From contig NC_064552.1 of NCBI RefSeq assembly GCF_023856365.1, forward strand, positions 10,203,660 through 10,267,659: 64,000 bases of DNA. The letters run 5' to 3'. Each line of letters opens with the position of its first letter. Within the stretch, counting starts at the first letter, position 1. Below the pieces are notes generated by a model, which saw nothing but the letters and a program-made list of their open reading frames with translations, was not told the origin of the DNA and made no database searches. Position numbers and translations under genes: made by a program. Source of the stretch: Brienomyrus brachyistius (Eukaryota > Chordata > Actinopteri > Osteoglossiformes > Mormyridae). This document shows, piece by piece, positions 44,101-54,140 of this stretch.

Positions 44101-47100
44101 ACTGTGATTCAGCCATGGAGAAACGCAGCGATGAATCATGTCTGCCGCCGAACTGGGCCCCTCTCACAGCTCATCTAACGATAATGCATAAGATCTTCAG
44201 CTGGATCAGCTGAGTCTTTTAAGAAAGCTGCTACTTCATGAACATCTGAGCTAAATGACATTTGTTGATATTTCCTGTTTGTGCCGTCATGGAGTGTGGA
44301 ACGCCTCTAAATAAGGACAGGCATGAGGGTGCTGGGGTGGGTGGGGGGAGAGATTTAAAGTCATGCCCACCGAAAAACCCAGATATATCCAGAGGTAGGT
44401 AGTTCAGGTCCAGAAAGGCAAAATCCAGACCACGATTTAGTTTCACCCAGCCAGCTGAGTACTCTGTGACTGTGACGCTTTGTACTCAGCTGGTTGGTTG
44501 AAGCAAAATCTTGGTCTGGACTTTCACTCCCTGGACCTGAATTAGCCAAAAAAAAAACACTGATATAATTTGGTCTTATTAATCAAGTTTTACGGGTTTG
44601 CATTAAATTATTTGTAGGTGATTTTAGTGTGATTGCTCATTACTGAATTCTTCATGATGCTTCAGAAAGGTGCCCCCCCCCCCCCCCTCAGTTCCACAGT
44701 CCATGCATGCTGGTTGCCATGGGCTCCGCCCCGTCCGCGGGTATCACCTGGCAACAGCTTGCGCCTCGCCATGGCCGCCGCCCGGTGACTCTCATACTCC
44801 ACAAAAGCAAAGCCCCTATTTTTGGACTTGTCCGCGGCGCTGGGGTACACAATGACGTCCACTACGCCGTCCGTCACTTTCCGCATCTCTGCTAGGATTT
44901 CCTCCCTCTTTTTGGTCTTTGGGATGCCCCCGACGAACAGGCGGCAGTTATCCACGCTGGCACAGACACCGAGAAGCCTTCCGTTCCTGTGGAGCATCAT
45001 GGAAAGAGCTCAAGATACCAAATCCATCCAGCCACCCATTCATTAATCCATCACACATTCCTCCATCCAGCCATCCATTCATTTGTCCATCCCTCTCCAT
45101 CCAGTAATGCATCCGTTCATCCATTTATTAATCCATACATTCATTAATCCTATCCACCAATCCATCTTCCAACCACAAAATCATGTGCATGAAAAGTCAT
45201 GATGTGTCCTCACTCCAGTGATTTTTTTTTATTACATTTGCTTTAAGTTCAAATATAGAAGACTCAATATCTATCTCCGTCTACTGCGCTGAAACCTACA
45301 TTAATGTGGAGTGTGAGGAGCTGAATGTTCATTCTGCTGAAAGGCCCTCACCTTATTTCATAGTTATTAAGCTGTTTCATAGCGTTCTTGGCCTCTTGCT
45401 TGGTGCTGAAGGTCACAAACGCGTAGCCTCGGTTATTCCCGTTGAAATCCATCATCATCCGCACCTCGTAGATTTTCCCGAACTGTTAAACAAGCCGTCT
45501 GTCAGACACTAGGTGGTGTCTGGGCAAGTATGGCACATGGTTTGGCCTTCTGGTCTCTCAGGTGCCTCGTCCTTCAGAAGTTACCAGCCTGGGCTTATGA
45601 CAGCAAGCAGCCCATACCTTCTCACAGAGGGGCACCAGCTCATCCTCAAAGAGGTCTCGGGGTAGCTTCCCCACGAAGATCTCGCTGCCCTTCTCAGGGG
45701 GAGGGCCTTCCCATCCTGGGGGTGGGCCACCGTACCGCCTCTGCCCATTCTCCTGTGAACATAATGCGGAACTTCATCATGGGGAAGGATGCCCCATCAA
45801 GGCTGCGCAGCATCTATGATAGACAGTGTTTCCCAGTCCGGTCCTTGGGGACCCGCAGACAGTCCATGTTTTTGCTCCCTCTCAGCTCCCGGCAGAAATG
45901 TCAACTATCTGGACTGCCTGGAAGGGAGCTGGGAGGGAGCAAAAACATGGACCGCTGTGGATCTCTGAGGACTGGGTTGTGAAACATTCCCATAAGTGAA
46001 CCCAGTTAGTCATTTATCGTTTATTTATTGCAGCTAGCTGTCAAATCTGCCTTGGAAGTTAAAGGCCACTGATTTATACCAAAGGCTAAAAAAACATCAG
46101 AAATGTGTCCTTGAACCAGGGACACCGCTAGAGATTTTGGGCCCCTATGCCAAAACAATCCAATTATGTTCCAAATTTTTTAACCCCCCCCCCCCCTTAT
46201 GGCACCCTTGCCATGAACATTCCTAATTTAAGCATTTCGATCAAGCATAACAATTACAGAAGTGACCGGTTTTGCAGGACATTAACATACAATGCTCACT
46301 TACAACTAATTTACCATATATAAAAGTGTGTACATTCTTTGTTTCACGGTAGCGTGTGACGTTTACTTTGCTGTTTTGCAAAAAAAAAAAAAAACTGCCT
46401 CTATGTGGCAGACTGCGTCGTACCGTTGAGCTGGGTTGCCCGTAGTAACATTGCCCATAAGCACCGAGCCATTACAAACATCACAGCGAGGAACACGCGT
46501 CGAATGTGCTTGTGGTTGATTGTTAGACTCGACCTGTTGCTTGCTAGTACTTTTCCACAGAGAACCTGGGGCGGCTACAAGGGTCTCATTATTTGTCCTG
46601 CAGTCACGGAGTATATTACAGCACGAGCATGACACATTAAACCACAGTAGCTTAAAAAACCAACGTCAATAAAGCCATTGGAAAAAAAACAAAATGCAGG
46701 TTTCTCTGTTGCTTAACACGCTCTTTGTTACTTCTTCACTTACAGACAACGCCTGTTCTTTGATTTTGTTAATAGAAACGAGCTGAATCACCCAGCCACA
46801 TACCAAATAAATATTCTGTCCTGCTCCATTTCCTACTTGTATATAGATACATATTAATGCACTGCAATACATTTCCCTGCAATTTAGATAATCTAATTTA
46901 GATACATTTTCTTCGAAATTATATATTAAATTTTTTATATTAGTAAGGATTCACACCGATTTCCGTCGGATAATCACTAATATCAATACACTTTCCTGTC
47001 ACTAGATGGCAGTGCACACCCTGTGTTATTATTGCTCGGATCATACTCGTAAAGTAATCTTATTTAATCCACACATAGTACTTTTGAGGGAAAAAAAACT

Positions 47101-47401
47101 CTAGAGCACGTCACTGATATGAAATAACTGAGTGGTGATGGACAGCAAATCAATGTTAAGGCAGAGAGGGGAAGGAAACTTTGAGAGCAACGCTGATATG
47201 TTGGTTACCCATTTCCGCCACAATCCCAGCAGCCCCCCTCCCGTAATCCCCCCCCCCCCCCGGCCACGATGCCAAAGCGGGCGATGGAGATCAGCTTCCT
47301 ACCTGAAGCAAACGATATCCCGTGCGCTGGATGAGTGAGCGCAGCGCTGCCTCTTTCTGCATGCCAGTCAGTCCATCCCCGGATTTTTGATTGGTTTCCA
47401 T
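38000..47401 (-). CDS. A1CF: APOBEC1 complementation factor (whole coding span, frame interrupted)
   Basis: Eleven coding exons on the minus strand: 47401-47303, 45752-45618, 45482-45352, 44986-44748, 44054-43890, 43577-43480, 42717-42438, 41286-41069, 40475-40338, 39075-38936, 38151-38000. A1CF is a nuclear RNA-binding protein: three RRMs (RRM1 exons 2-4, RRM2 exons 4-5, RRM3 exons 5-7), an RG-rich part ([16 protein letters not shown]) and a C-terminal dsRBD-like domain (exons 8-10). In mammals it binds apoB mRNA and docks the deaminase APOBEC1, an enzyme teleosts are thought to lack, so the fish role must be a different one. Exons sum to 1,795 nt, one base too many, because exon 9 has an extra C in a C-run; taken literally the protein stops after about 507 residues. 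Without it the length would be 597 (human 586-594). The start ACAATGG matches the family N-terminus. Confidence 0.95.
38790..38840. repeat. Short dispersed repeat, copy 1
   Basis: ACTGTCCAGGTGGATTCAGGGCTCCTACATGTGCAGGGG resembles 42228-42280 (GGTGTCCGAGCGGATTCAAAGCTCCTACATGTGTAGGG), and both share GATTCAGGG with the 57-bp minisatellite at 52.9 kb. Confidence 0.5.
38936..39075 (-). CDS. A1CF: A1CF coding exon 10
   Basis: 140 nt between CCCGTAG and GTATGT. In the family frame it reads [20 protein letters not shown] then ENAMQILGL and an alanine-rich run AVAAAAFPG. This frame needs two bases from exon 9, but exon 9 as given ends on a whole codon. In the literal frame a TAA follows after six codons (about 39055). 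Confidence 0.93.
39160..39189. repeat. (CA)n microsatellite
   Basis: About 13 CA units in A1CF intron 9, after a poly-C tract. Confidence 0.9.
40338..40475 (-). CDS. A1CF: A1CF coding exon 9 (contains extra base in C5 run)
   Basis: 138 nt between TTTGCAG and GTAAGC. Reads [20 protein letters not shown] then [20 protein letters not shown], the core of the dsRBD-like domain. The end TACCCCCAACAT has five C; four C would give Tyr-Pro-Asn-Ile and the phase (2) that exon 10 requires. Either a real one-base insertion or a homopolymer error at 40343-40347. Confidence 0.95.
41069..41286 (-). CDS. A1CF: A1CF coding exon 8
   Basis: 218 nt between TTCCTAG and GTAATA. Reads [20 protein letters not shown] then [20 protein letters not shown] and [11 protein letters not shown]. 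The first part corresponds to the segment that is alternatively spliced in mammals. Confidence 0.96.
41982..42110. mobile_element. Foldback MITE, family C (A1CF intron 7)
   Basis: TTCCATGAAGCAGGATTTCT with CAGTTAGCTGGGTTAA on the left; the right arm TTAACCCAGATATCTGAG then AAATCCTGCTTCGTGGAA is its reverse complement. About 129 bp, no coding capacity. Confidence 0.75.
42228..42285. repeat. Short dispersed repeat, copy 2
   Basis: Counterpart of 38790-38840 (shared words GATTCA, GCTCCTACATGTG, AGGG), within A1CF intron 7. Confidence 0.45.
42438..42717 (-). CDS. A1CF: A1CF coding exon 7
   Basis: 280 nt between TCTAAAG and GTGGGT. Reads [20 protein letters not shown] (end of RRM3), then [20 protein letters not shown] and [14 protein letters not shown], through to RGPSVR. 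Confidence 0.97.
42966..43130. mobile_element. Foldback MITE, family A copy 2 (A1CF intron 6)
   Basis: A near-perfect palindrome of 165 bp: CAGAGTTGGGTAATTCAGGG on the left and its reverse complement at 43111-43130, pairing through AAAAGTCCAGACCGGGATTT and AACCAACCAGTTGAG to a loop near 43040. The arms match almost base for base, so this is the youngest of the three copies. Confidence 0.85.
43352..43380. repeat. (TATTC)n pentanucleotide repeat
   Basis: Five to six copies of CTATT/TATTC in A1CF intron 6. Confidence 0.9.
43480..43577 (-). CDS. A1CF: A1CF coding exon 6
   Basis: 98 nt between TTGCAG and GTAATC. Reads [20 protein letters not shown] then [12 protein letters not shown]; contains the RNP1-like DYAFVHF of RRM3. 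Confidence 0.97.
43890..44054 (-). CDS. A1CF: A1CF coding exon 5
   Basis: 165 nt between GTGCAG and GTCAGT. Reads [20 protein letters not shown] then [20 protein letters not shown]; end of RRM2 and RNP2 of RRM3. Confidence 0.97.
44390..44548. mobile_element. Foldback MITE, family A copy 3 (A1CF intron 4)
   Basis: CAGAGGTAGGTAGTTCAGG, CCAGAAAGGCAAAATCCAG and CAGCTGAGTACTCTGTGACTG on the left, reverse-complement right arm ending GGACCTGAATTAGCC. More diverged than the copy at 42966-43130. Confidence 0.8.
44748..44986 (-). CDS. A1CF: A1CF coding exon 4
   Basis: 239 nt between CCACAG and GTGATA. Reads [20 protein letters not shown] then [20 protein letters not shown] and [20 protein letters not shown]; nearly all of RRM2 with RNP2 (LFVGGI) and RNP1 (RGFAFVEY). 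CpG-rich, unlike its introns. Confidence 0.97.
45352..45482 (-). CDS. A1CF: A1CF coding exon 3
   Basis: 131 nt between TAACAG and GTGAGG. Reads [20 protein letters not shown] then [23 protein letters not shown]1 of RRM1 (RGYAFVTF). Confidence 0.97.
45618..45752 (-). CDS. A1CF: A1CF coding exon 2
   Basis: 135 nt between TCACAG and GTATGG. Reads [20 protein letters not shown] then [23 protein letters not shown]2 of RRM1 (IFVGKL). Confidence 0.97.
45825..45988. mobile_element. Foldback MITE, family B (A1CF intron 1)
   Basis: Left arm AGTGTTTCCCAGTCCGGTCC, CCATGTTTTTGCTCCCTC; right arm GAGGGAGCAAAAACATGG ... CTGAGGACTGGGTTGTGAAAC, its reverse complement. It ends about 70 bp upstream of A1CF exon 2. 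A diverged part of the same family is in the SGMS1 3' UTR (23525-23635). Confidence 0.8.
46115..46220. repeat. Dispersed GGGCCCC repeat, copy 2
   Basis: CAGGGACACCGCTAGAGATT then TTGGGCCCCTATG, followed by a C10 run and TTATGGCACCCTTGCCATG; relative of 34880-34990. Confidence 0.5.
47303..47401 (-). CDS. A1CF: A1CF coding exon 1 (start codon)
   Basis: ATG at 47401 downward, 99 nt, donor GTAGGA. Reads [20 protein letters not shown] then [13 protein letters not shown], closely matching the family N-terminus (MESNHKSGDGLSGTQKEAAL). Upstream untranslated exons are expected further right but not identified. Confidence 0.96.
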
Positions 47402-50400
47402 TGTGAGTGATTATCAGCAATAAATCAGTGAAATTAACGGTGCTCACTGAAATTAAATCAAAGTTCGAGACATGTGAATGACAGAGCGAGAAAAACACGA
47501 GTCGGTCATGCCCTGGACACACCACCCACGGGAAACCGGGGTTTCTCACGTGTCATGGTTTGACCCTGTCACCTGCTTAAAGCCTTCCCAACACTCCATC
47601 ACCAGGGAAAAAAAATCACAATAATCTCAATTTAATTTTAATTTGAAGATCTATTTTTGGTATCTGCCCACATTCATGGATGGAACCATAAAAAATAGAG
47701 AGTGGATTGACAAAAAAAAAAATAAAAAATCAACTATCTCTGTACACGTTAATAAACATACAATGTGAGAGAACAGTGTGTTTCAGTCAAGGACTGCTGC
47801 CTAATTATTAACTGAACCAGACCAAATATATGGGTCACTACCAAGTCTCTTCTTGAAAGGGTTTTACCACTAGTAACGTGTCCCCTCAAGGCAGAATCAT
47901 TACAACTGGATGCTAGATGCACATTCACACTTTTAAATATAGAAGAAATGGTAATACAGCCCACTTTAAACATGCCGTTTTTTTGTCGTAGGCATGAGCT
48001 GTCCTGCTGTCCTCACTTTTATTTAACCCTGTGTGTGACGAAGTCGGCCATTTTGGTAATGGATGACAGGACATCCAGCTGTGATGGTATCGAGTTGTGA
48101 TGATCGCACTCTACCGCACCGGAGAGAGTGTGAACGTAATCGGTCCCGGGCCAAAACCCGGTGGGGGGACGGCAGCGGAACCGCATGTCGCCCTGGATAT
48201 CTGAATCTTTTGCTCAATAGCACCCCTCGCAGGGCGGGCCATCATGCTGGCAGTGCAAATATGACCGAAGACACCAGAATTACCCTTCGAGCTCAGGCTG
48301 ACCGCAGGTCGATGTAAACTGATAGCGGAGCGGAGCTGCTAGCTGGAGGCCACTGGCCAATGTCATTTGAGGGTCTTCTTAAAGTCCTTACGTTTAAGGT
48401 AGACGGTAGCTGGACCGATGAATTATTCCGGCAGACGACGGACCCTGCTTAAAAAACCATTAGCTTGGCTTCGAAATAGGCGTCTCGGTCTTTTGGGTTC
48501 TTACCTACCGTGTGAGAGGAAAAAAGGAAAAAACACGATGCATTTATGCTACTCAAGTTACATTACCGTTTCAGTCCGGTATGAAGCTACCTGGGATGGT
48601 GACAAAGAAGCATAATACTGTCTATTTTTGGTGACTGATAAAGAGGGTGTCATTAAAATGGAAAGCTCTCAAGGAGAGGACTGGCGCACAAGTTCCATTA
48701 GCTCTGCCGTTGCTTTTCCGAGACAACTTGGTTACCGTTTGCGTAAACAAGATAACTAGACAGGCGCTTATCTGCATGCAATCAATGCCTTCTTTTCTAA
48801 TGTTTGTTGACTGAAGCTAAACACACATGAGGCTGAAGGCCAGAGACTAGGCCCGTTTTATCAAAAAACTCACTGTAACACCTTTCCTGGATGGTGGCAA
48901 TTTAGTTTTACTTAAGAGTCATTTCACTGCTGCCTACAATCAATCTGCTCTACTTTATACGTCGGTGCAAATCAATCCCAATACCGTAAGTATCCATTTG
49001 CCCCAGTTTAAATTTTACTGTAAAAAAAACACACACACACATTCTCAGAAAAAGGCCATTTGACTTTCCATATATTTGTCTCCAACGTAAGAAACGACAC
49101 CTCAATAGCTACCATTTCCTGCATCATGTGAAGTAAAATTGTTGAAAACACTCTCGGAACTGACTGTCGATGTATCTCGAAAGGAATGAACTATCGCAAA
49201 AGGTAAAAATACTCTGTGTTAACCTTTATTCTTCACAAGATCTCACTAATCACCATTTTATTTTATATTACATCCCCGTAACAAACATAATATCACTACA
49301 TCTATGACCCGCACCAGAGTGCCACAAAACATACTACTTTCTGAGTTTTAACTCTATCTAACCATGTCTTTAAGTACTCCATACCCCCAGCTTTGGTTAC
49401 CGTGTTTGCTTACAGGTGACCGGCAGAGCCCAATGGAAGAAAAAGGAACGGCAGCTAAAAGAGGATCCAGGGAACCGAAAGAACGACCAGCCCCCTGGGA
49501 TGTCGGCTCTAGCGCGGAGGCTTACCTGAGCAATTTCGGAGCTGCCCGCTCGGACCACTCACACGTTCATTCTGGAGGAGTCTGGCACCGTGTCGTTGGG
49601 GTGATTCTGTAATCACATAATATCAAACTCCAAAGGTGCACTGTCCTGAGGTTGCTTTACAAGCCCAGTGGGTTAAACGTTAACCAGCACTATCTCTGCC
49701 CCCCCCCCCCTCCTCCCCAATCCCTCCCACCCACACTCCTGCCCTTTAGCTGTGGGGGCCCTTTGTCCAGGAGCAAAGCCATAGTGCTTTCAGCCTCGGT
49801 GTGGCACGATGTGTCCGTCCACATGGTGGGAGATGTAACAGCCACGGCCGGCTTTGTGTGCGATACTGAATAAACACCCTGGCCGGCACAGTTTCCACCG
49901 GAACGAGGGATCACGCCTCCGACTGGCAGAACGGGGCCCTCGGCTTCGCATCTCGCTCTCGGTCACTGACTCATCGCATGACCAAAAACTACATCAGACT
50001 GATAGAGTCAATGAATAGGCTGGGGGGGGCCGGGGGGGGCTATCTTCGAAACAATGGCCAGCTTACATTACACACCAACGACGCTCATCATTTTGATTGA
50101 TCAAAGACGATCGGTTCCAAAGCTCGTCAAGTCAGCCGACGTGACGAACCATTCATTTCACCTCCTGCTTTTATTTTTTCCGTCCTTCCTCGCTGTGTCC
50201 AGCAAAACCAATGATTGACCAGGTAAACAGGCTACTGCAGATGTTGTCGTGTCGCTGTGTTTGCTGTCTGGGACCCTTGTTTGTTTGAGTTAGATACTGC
50301 TGCGAATATGGCGTGATCCCAGGGCAGCCCTACCTGGGTCCAGCGCCGCTGCCTGGCCGGCTGCTATCCAGATGTTCGAGGCTTCGGCCTTTTGCGTTGG

Positions 50401-51900
50401 TAACTCCTGGTGTCACACCGACCTACCTGCAACTTCTTTGGGGAACCGCCTTTCTATAAAACTTCATCTCGACTATTTTCACTTTTTTTTTAGGGGGGGT
50501 GGTTTCCAGAGAAACCCTGAGGTGGTAGCTATTTTGGTTACAGGCACCCCTGACATTTTCTTTATGAGCTGTGGATTATTAATTGCAAATCAACGCTCGT
50601 TTGCGACATGCATTACATGATAATTACAGACGCTGTACATGAAGTACAGAAGGTTATTAACGCTGAGAGGTTTTGCTTTAGATGTACGAGTAGCATAATC
50701 CAGATTGCAGCTTTAATGGCCCCTTAGCAGTCACCAAGTGCAAATGGGCAATTTGACTAATAAATAGCATACATTTAATCAAGTTCAATCAACAGAAAAT
50801 GCGCACGATGCTAAGAAATCAAACTTTTATTTATGAATGTATGTATTTAATGGAAATATACGCCTGGTGCAGATGGTTGCTTTTTAGGTCTTTAAGATTC
50901 ACTGTGAGCATTCAATGGTGAGGTCCCTCAAAGGACAAACTGAGGAAGCACACCAAAGACTAGCCACTTAGCATCATTATGTCATAACCTTGTAAAACAG
51001 GGTAGAGCTGTGCGAGACCTAGCGCCCCCCTGTGGTGAGGCTTTGTAAAGAAAATAAAATATGAATAAATATTTCCACAACGGTTGGGGTTTTAAGCAGT
51101 GCCCATACTTTATTAGTCTAGTTTTCTGGACTGGTTTTGTAAAGCAGAGCTTGATCTTGGAGTATTTCAGCAAAGTTTGCTACATTATAATGTACCCCCC
51201 CCCCCTCCCTCCCTTGAAGAGGTCACCTGAGGTTTGTGACCTGACACTGCGCCCCTTCCCAGGACCAGGGGTTGGTGAACTCTGATGATCAATCACAGAT
51301 GAAGAGGACTCTCCTGGCCTGATTCGCCTTTCTCACTCTCATACACCAAGTGAGAAGGACTCCGCAGAGTCCTGTTTGAAGGTCGGCCCTGACTCTGCCC
51401 GCATGCTTAGCAATAACATTGGGAAGTGTCGGGAAATGCTGAAGATGATGCATGCCCTTGGACAGAGCAGGGTGAGAGTAAAGCTGATTAAGGGGACGGA
51501 TCTTGTGGTGCGCACATGTGTTGCCAGTTTTCGGGGGGAGTTTTCCAGCCAGGATCTGGAAATGCGCTTGGAGAAGTGAGAATGACACGACAGTGCAGGT
51601 CATCCTGTGCAGTGTACCCAAGGCCTGACAGACTATGGCACAGAGCTGCCTAAACCTGTCAGAAGTCAGGCATCCTTCAGTTCCGTTTATTTTTTAATTT
51701 CGTTACTCTCAGAACTCAACGGAACTGTGTGGACCGCTCGCCGCTCGTTTCGGGCCAACCGCTGTGAAGCCAGGGTGCTGGCTTGCAGCTAGTTTATTCT
51801 AGGCGGCTACCTTAAACTGTCAAAGAAGTGAAACGATGAAGAAGAAGTCAGAGGTGAACATTTATCTTGGTGGGGAAACAGCAGTGTCATCAACTGTGAT
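47402..51900. other. A1CF 5' flank / intergenic, no gene seen
   Basis: No coding exon is recognised. The A1CF promoter or untranslated first exon must lie here or beyond. A moderately CpG-rich block at 48085-48330 (CCGGAGAGAGTGTGAACG, CCCGGGCCAAAACCCGG) is one candidate. Poly-C/G runs at 47249, 49690 and 50022-50040 are simple repeats. Confidence 0.4.
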
Positions 51901-51941
51901 GTTTATTTTGTGCAGTCGTGGAATAAAAAATAAACTGAGAT

Positions 51942-52458
51942 GCGGTAGCTGTGCGTGTGCCCTGCCGTCACATAGCTTAGCGTGTTTCTTTTAGCGGTAA
52001 CTGTGCGTGTGCCCTGCCGTCACATAGCTTAGCGTGTTTCTTTTAACGGTAACTGTGCGTGTGCCCTGCTGTCATGTGGCTTAGCATGTTCCTGTCAGCA
52101 GTAGCTGTGCGTGTGCCCTGCCGTCACATAGCTTAGTGTGTTTCTTTTAGCGGTAACTGTGCGTGTGCCCTGCTGTCACGTGGCTTAGCGTGTTTCTGTC
52201 AGCAGTAGCTGTGCGTGTGCCCTGCCGTCACATAGCTTAGCGTGTTTCTGTCAGCAGTAGCTGTGCGTGTGCCCTGCCGTCACATAGCTTAGCGTGTTTC
52301 TGTCAGCAGTAGCTGTGCGTGTGCCCTGCCGTCACATAGCTTAGCGTGTTTCTGTCAGCAGTAGCTGTGCGCGTGCCCTGCCGTCACATAGCTTAGCTTG
52401 TTTCTGTCAGCAGTAGCTTAGCGTGTATTCTGCCCTCATGTAGCTTAGCGTGTTTCTG
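51942..52458. repeat. 52-bp minisatellite, about 10 copies
   Basis: The unit begins GCGGTAGCTGTGCGTGTGCC and continues CTGCCGTCACATAGCTTAGC. Unit starts at 51942, 51994, 52046, 52098, 52150, 52202, 52254, 52306, 52358 and 52410; the last is truncated. Two subtypes differ at the unit end (TTCTTTTAGCGG versus TTCTGTCAGCAG) and fall in blocks, indicating local duplication. Confidence 0.95.
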
Positions 52459-52754
52459 GCACCAAATGGCCTCAAAAGTGCGGATGAAATGCAGCGCCAG
52501 CTGAAATATCGACAGCCATCCGGTGGCTATGAGGTAGACTGCGATGGCTCTCTGGGTTCCTCTCTTCCTAACCACTGCATATCCTGTGGGAGCAGAGCTC
52601 CATGGTTCTGAGAGGCTGCCAGGAGTGGTTGATCCTATTGATCGTTCACTCACTTCCCCCCCGGAAACTTGACTTTTATAACAGATTCATTGAGGTGAAT
52701 GCACTCTGGACTGTAGACCCCATGGCATTATGAATTGTGACCTCTAGTAATACA

Positions 52755-52780
52755 CCCCCCCCCCCCCCCCCCCCCCCCCC
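52755..52780. repeat. Poly-C tract of 26
   Basis: The longest homopolymer in the window, between the two minisatellites; length is likely unreliable. Confidence 0.9.
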
Positions 52781-52920
52781 AGGCTTTCTCGGAGTCTGAT
52801 CTCGGAGCACTGAGCCTCAAGGGGGTCCTCTTTGTGCCAGATTGCTTTTTGGGTCAGCCTGATGTCTTGTGTTCCAAGGCGTGGCTGGGTTCCAGTAGAC
52901 CACTACTGAAGAGCACGGTA

Positions 52921-53145
52921 GCAGTAGGGGCGTGGATACCCTGGCAGATTCAGGGCCCTCAGTACTTTACAGGGGCCACAGGAGGGGCATGGATACCCTG
53001 GCAGATTCAGGGCCCTCAGCACATCACAGGGGCCTCAGTAGGGGCGTGGATACCCTGGCAGATTCAGGGCCCTCAGCACTTTACAGGGGCCACAGGAGGG
53101 GCATGGATACCCTGGCAGATTCAGGGCCCTCAGCACTTCACTGGG
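52921..53145. repeat. 57-bp minisatellite, 4 copies
   Basis: The unit GGGGCGTGGATACCCTGGCA then GATTCAGGGCCCTCAG starts at 52927, 52984, 53041 and 53098. Copies 1 and 3 (GCGTGG) and copies 2 and 4 (GCATGG) alternate, implying duplication of a two-unit block. The period is a multiple of 3, so open frames run through it; these are not evidence of a gene. Confidence 0.93.
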
Positions 53146-53159
53146 GGGGGGGAAGGGTA

Positions 53160-53215
53160 AGCTGACATTTGGGTAAGGGGCCCAAAATTTCTTAGCTGCA
53201 CCCTGGCTGAAAACT
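53160..53215. repeat. Dispersed GGGCCCC repeat, copy 3 (reversed)
   Basis: GGTAAGGGGCCCAAAATTTC then TTAGCTGCACCCTGGCTG is the reverse complement of the words in copies 1 and 2. It abuts the 57-bp minisatellite, which may have expanded from it. Confidence 0.5.
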
Positions 53216-53319
53216 TCTACACCATGTTTCCCACCTTATGTCAATTAATGCAGAAAAACTTATGCAGAAAAACATCTTTGCTGCATGATTTTATTGACTT
53301 TTAAACACACCTTACCAAA

Positions 53320-53392
53320 AAAAGTAAAAAAAAAAAATAAAAAAAAAATATATATATATTTTCTCTATATATATATATATATATATAGAGCC
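53320..53392. repeat. Poly-A / (TA)n tract
   Basis: An A-rich run followed by two TA tracts separated by TTTTCTC; able to form a hairpin. Simple repeat. Confidence 0.85.
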
Positions 53393-54019
53393 ATAATCTT
53401 GAAAAAAATAAGTCTTCTGTAAAATATGTCAGTCCTGCATTTACAGTCCAAGGAAAATGAAAGAACATCTTACGTTCTTCTAAGAAGCGAAAATGACAGA
53501 CCCTGAGTTTAGACCATTCAGCCTGTCATCGTATTTTCGTCACCGTAGCCATTTTTATAACTCCATTAATGTGGTTTATGTACTCCGGAGCAAATCTGAC
53601 AGGCATTACGGCCTGTGACCGGAGTATTAACATGTAAAAACACATGCTTAAAACTCTGGTAGAAAAATGACATGAAGTGGCTACTTCAGAGAGTTTCCAG
53701 TGAGAGAGCGCCTAGTGATTTAGTCTTTGTTTTCTATCATAAAAGGTCTAATTCCATGTCAAATTACACTGAAGAATACAATCTCCAAACAATTTCTGTT
53801 GCATCCTTTATGTTAAGTTGTAATTATCCATGTCCTGCAGAAATTCCATTTATTTAAAGGCCTGTGGGGGGTGCCAATATGAAGAGTGCTTTCAAGAATG
53901 TTCCCTCTAGCGCTCGCCCGACCACTCATGAAGACAGGTGGAATGACAACACCGTGGGCTGACCGCCGGGGCAGAGTCAGGACGCTCCGACGTTAAACAA
54001 TTCATGACATTCTCACCGG

Positions 54020-54140
54020 CTGCTCATGGCTATTATTAGCGGCGGACACCTCTCTCCACGGGGACGCCAGAAAAACAGCGGCCGTGCCGGGCCGCGCTCA
54101 GCGAACCCGATCGCCCCCATGGCCCCTCAGCGAGAGGGAC
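54020..54140. promoter_or_regulatory. CpG cluster, possible regulatory element
   Basis: GGCGGACACC, ACAGCGGCCGTGCCGGGCCG, CGCGCTCAGCGAACCCGATCG: high CpG density in AT-rich intergenic DNA. No exon or gene recognised. Function is inferred from composition only. Confidence 0.3.

Noticed and set aside
52834..53160. 108-codon open frame with repeated WIPWQIQGPQ
   Set aside because: A product of the 57-bp minisatellite, whose period is a multiple of three; a second frame is open too. No gene context.
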